Assembly: GCA_036852015.1 (NCBI GenBank)
Contig: JAANDG010000408.1
Span: 1 to 64,000, forward strand
Source: Pelodera strongyloides
Lineage: Eukaryota; Nematoda; Chromadorea; Rhabditida; Rhabditidae
DNA length: 64,000 nucleotides
Direction: 5' to 3'
Each line of letters opens with the position of its first letter. The stretch's first letter is position 1. The notes beneath the pieces were generated by a model that saw only the letters and a program-made list of their open reading frames with translations, made no database searches and was not told the origin of the DNA. The position numbers were made by a program, and so were the translations under genes. Of this stretch, positions 60,441 to 64,000 are shown piece after piece.

Positions 60441-63400
60441 TCATTCATAACCAAGTTTTCCCCTGTGCTTTTTCAATTCGACCATATACTTGGCGAGAGA
60501 GTGCAGGTCGGCAGAGACTGGTCCACGGAGGTAGGCCTGCAGAGTATATTGTAGATTATTGTTACTGGAACGTACATCTAGTAATATTTTGTTGCTACTC
60601 ACCAAACCAAGGGTTAACTAGCAATTAATGAAATCTAAATATACACCGGCTATGCTTCTCCAAGTAAACAAAGTTTATTCCCTTGCTTTTCTTTATCAGG
60701 TGAAACGTATCGTATGTGTGCGGCCTACTTTATTGGTCCACCTTTCCCTATCAAAATGCGCGAATCATTAGCAGAGTCATCAACTAATAGAGTAAACCAG
60801 CTGCTCACCATGACTCCCCAAAGGAACTCGACCAATTGGGTTGCGTTCGAGCACGTCATTTCGATGCGATTCTGAATAAATATCAATTTTCTTAAAGGGT
60901 CAGGCCCATTTCAAATAACCCCTATTTTTGATGATTCCATCTGATTCTTCATGTCACATATAGTAGGATACGATATGTTTCTAATTTTCAAGCGCAAAAT
61001 TCACGCAGTATTCGGCAATTTACCATTGCCAGTCATACCCAACTATTTATCGCAGTTGTCACGCCCCTTCGCGCTAATTGGGCAATATGCTCTATTGGGC
61101 GTGTCAATTGCGATATTGGCCAATCAGCGTGAATGGGCGTGTCAACTGCGATAGATAGTTGGGTATGACTGCCCACAGTAAATTGCCGAATAGTGTGTGA
61201 ATTTTTCGCTTCAAGATTAGAAAAATATTGCATCCTACTATATATGACATGAAGAATGAGATGGAATCATCAAAAATAGAGGTCATTTGAAATGGGCCTG
61301 ACCCTTTAACCGATTTTGAGCAAAGAAAACGTTACGAAAACATGTTTGCAGGTCGGAATGAAAAAGGAGTACAGCTTCAAAGTGAAAATATATACAAGCC
61401 ATAAACATAGTTAGGTTTTGAGACAGAGCTAGATGTAGACATATAGAGTGAAAGTAGAAACAGAGGGAAAAAATGATAGTAAGAGAGAGAGAGAGAAAGA
61501 CATAAAGAGAGAGAGAGGGGGATAGAGAGAAGGGGTAGAGTCTGTAAAATTTGTATCTCACAATCAGTCTCACATACCACATTCGGCGGATCGATCCTGA
61601 AGAATGGTGCCCCGATTGCGAGCGACCATTCTGTTGCATGGTCTATCTGAGGTCCTACACCATTCAGCGTCTAAAAAGTTGTATTTCAAATTTACTATCG
61701 CGGTGGGTATGTAGTCCTGCTGACGCACACGATAAAGGCTTTATTACATGTTGTTGATGGCGCAAGATCCAGAAAAAAAGCGCAAGATCCAGAAACAATA
61801 CTCATAACTAACTAAAATTTCCCAGAAATTCTTTCCGGGAAAATACAATAGCATAATACCCTGAGAGTAGCAGGGAAACAGACATAAGCTCTTCGAGGAA
61901 CTGAGGTCAATATAGCTTATGTGGTTGTAGCGCTCTTCCTTTTGCTCTCTAGCATCATTCGTGGAAACCGGGTGGCCGTGCAAAATGCTACGGCCTAGAC
62001 TCCAACTTTGATCCCATTTCTTGAGAAATGCCACGCAATGGGGGGGCTTACCTGACTCATAACAGCGTCGATCAGATTTCTCGACTTCCTCATCGTTTCT
62101 GGAAAATAAACAGTGGGGGGACACAATGACACAGCGAGATTGCGGTGCGCTAAAAGAGGTTTTGAATGTGTAGCTTGTAAGTTGCCTCCTAAATGAAATT
62201 GTAGTCTGGGTGTCGGAGTAGGAATCAAATCACGCTTCATCTGATAGCCATTCGAACGATCTTCCACATCCCAACACATGGTTGAGTTTGCGCCTTATAT
62301 GGCCTCAAGCAACACTCGATAAGGAAAAGCTGTTCAAAAAACTTGCGTTTATGAAAGAGAACCCGCGATTTTCTGTAATTTCCAAAGCAAATTCCCGTGG
62401 TTTTCCGAGGAGTCACGCGTCCAGTACCCAGAGAAACCACCAGACCCAATGGGGATATCGGACCCTAAACTCATCATGAAAAATGTATGAAGATCAATAA
62501 ACTACCGTCATCTCTTTCCTTCCTTGTTAAAAATAAACACTTTAAACATGATCTGGGTATAAGCACAACAAAAAGATTCGTTATATAACTAAAATTATAA
62601 TTACTTTACGCTACCGTAGAGAGGCGGTACTTTAACCTTTATTATGGTCTAACCTTATTCGCCAGAAATTGTTCCCTCTGTGCCATATGAAACTCGGAAA
62701 GGAGTGCCATAGTTGGATTTTTCATGATAACACCTCCATCCGATAGATAGTTCCGAGTAGGGATCAAGAGAGGTGCTGCCCTGAAAAGCTTTTCTTTTCG
62801 GAAATTCTAAATTATACCGAGGGAAAGTACTCCTACAGTCAGGTATTGTCCTGTGCACCAGCTGTGCTAGAAACGATCTGTTGGTAATGTCGATAGGAGG
62901 AAGTCAAAGAGTAAAGATAGTGAACTTGACAGACGACAATGAACAGAGTGCTGCAGCTGGCTACTAGCCAACGGCGATATATTGTAAAGCATAGGAACAT
63001 ACGACGATGCCATCAGTGCTTCAAAAATCAGCGTATTTCTAGAGTCGCCGAAATTTGATGAGCTCTCAGCGAGAGTGTACGGTAGATCTCTTCCAATGGC
63101 ATAGTTTCGAAAGAGACGAAGTTGAGCTGGCACTGATCGTCCGTCAGTTGCGGTGCAGAAAAATCTGAAAGTTGTATTTGTTTTTCATGGTGGAAAGCAA
63201 GTAAGTGTTTGTGAAAGCAATTGGCTAACTGGGGCCCAAACGGGGCCCAGTTCTATGAAGCAACATCTCAATTAAGGGTTTCTTTCTTTTGGTGGACAAC
63301 AAAAAGCCCAAGAAATGTCATCCAGAATCCAGAATAAGTAAAGCACCATCCAGAACACACAATAAGTAAATCAAACCTCGGACGAATCGTGTCCAAAGTT

Positions 63401-63694
63401 GTGTCCGACCCAACGAGGTCCTTGATTAATTCTTCAACGATCTATAAAATTGGTCAAAGCGAATTGTAAAAAATATAAATAGTCTTACAATTAAAGCTTG
63501 AAATACGGATATACATACATACAAAAATATAGGGAAGTGGGAAGTAGGCCAATCTTAGTGTATAGTTAGTCAGTTTAATAATAATTGGAATAAATTACCT
63601 GTTCTCGTTCCTTTGGATATTTCACTTTGCTATTAAAAACACGATCGGTTCGGCTTAGAAAAGTTCGTATCTCTTCTTCGATATTGTGCACGAC
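60441..63694 (-). CDS. Calcium-independent phospholipase A2 (PLA2G6-like), C-terminal part, 5' end outside window
   Basis: Exons: 63599-63694, 63377-63441, 63003-63164, 62654-62780, about 62290-62464, 62052-62098, 61578-61646 and 60441-60536. Conserved patatin-fold signals: LSRTDRVFNSK, FFCTATDGRS, LRLFRNYAIG, FEALMASSAAPLL, the catalytic-Asp motif YLSDGGVIMKNPT, LVVSLGTGR and WSLAIGAPFFRIDPP. In the family the Asp of DGG pairs with the Ser of GTSTG; the Ser exon would lie beyond 64000. Enzymes of this family cleave the sn-2 chain of phospholipids without calcium. The 3' edge of the SLGTGR exon is unresolved in phase. The C-terminus AYLRGPVSADLHSLAKYM to LGYE-stop is clear. The last intron holds a TTAA element. 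Confidence 0.85.
60892..61309. mobile_element. TTAA foldback element, GGGTCAGGCCCATTT family, copy 3
   Basis: TTAA at 60892-60895 and 61306-61309; ends AGGGTCAGGCCCATTTCAAA and TTTGAAATGGGCCTGACCCT. It is close to 51905-52322 and lies in the last intron of the iPLA2 gene. Confidence 0.93.
61480..61535. repeat. GA microsatellite
   Basis: Short GAGA tract in the last iPLA2 intron. Confidence 0.9.
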
Positions 63695-64000
63695 TGCAAA
63701 AAAAAGGGGTATTATTATCAGCTACTGCTAAAATTCTTTCCTTGTGCATTGACGTTTGTGGTGACCGACATGGTACTAGCGCAGCAAGGGATTTTGTGGA
63801 GCTTGAACTCTTTTAGAACTAAGTATGCCCATTGCTGACGAAGAAAAGCGCACTCGCGACGGTATTGTCGCACCGCTAAGCGCCAAGTTACTTTCATAAG
63901 AAGCGCATAGTATTATAAACTCACTCTAATACGTAAAATGTAGAGCTCCTCCACTTTATGGCACTGCGGGACCACTGCACTACAGTACCCTTTCTAATAT

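Overview
The window is eukaryotic nuclear DNA and almost certainly from a nematode. Genes are split into many short exons with GT..AG introns. The intron at about 3.49 kb holds five perfect GCCTAA units, the complement of the nematode telomere repeat TTAGGC. One gene is a clear CHE-1/Glass-type zinc-finger gene. I found no rRNA, intact tRNA, CRISPR or operon of bacterial type. Gene models below were built by hand from splice sites, reading frame and phase continuity; exon edges are predictions.

Layout. (1) 0.86-17.9 kb, minus strand: one very long gene. It reads as a Ser/Thr-rich mucin-like ectodomain, Cys-rich and EGF-like modules, about seven hydrophobic segments and a long charged cytoplasmic tail. 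I do not recognise the family. (2) 18.9-22.2 kb, plus strand: a dead non-LTR retrotransposon (ORF1 remnant, endonuclease, reverse transcriptase) with two frameshifts. (3) 25.4-29.9 kb, plus strand: a secreted protein with a Thr/Glu-rich linker and a Cys-containing C-terminal part. (4) 30-42.2 kb plus an outlier at 57.4-59.6 kb: six copies of one family of small secreted Cys-rich proteins. All share four exons with the same intron phases (1, 1, 2); the linker between signal peptide and Cys domain varies from about 12 residues to a Thr run of roughly fifty. One copy carries a one-base deletion. (5) 42.9-45.5 kb: short coding exons of unknown genes on both strands. (6) 47.4-50.3 kb, plus strand: a complete secreted DOMON-domain protein. 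(7) 50.9-54.9 kb, minus strand: che-1/glass with four C2H2 fingers. (8) 60.4-64 kb, minus strand: the C-terminal half of a calcium-independent phospholipase A2 (PLA2G6-like), running off the right edge. A stray copy of its last exon lies at 55.9 kb.

The non-coding part is dominated by foldback elements flanked by TTAA (at least fifteen full copies). Nine lie inside introns of the gene models, and one contains a nested hAT-like element with an exact 8-bp target duplication. GA/CT microsatellites, a tRNA-derived SINE-like pair and a few other inverted-repeat families fill most of the rest. The secreted family looks like a locally duplicating, fast-diversifying cluster in a transposon-rich neighbourhood; its function is unknown.
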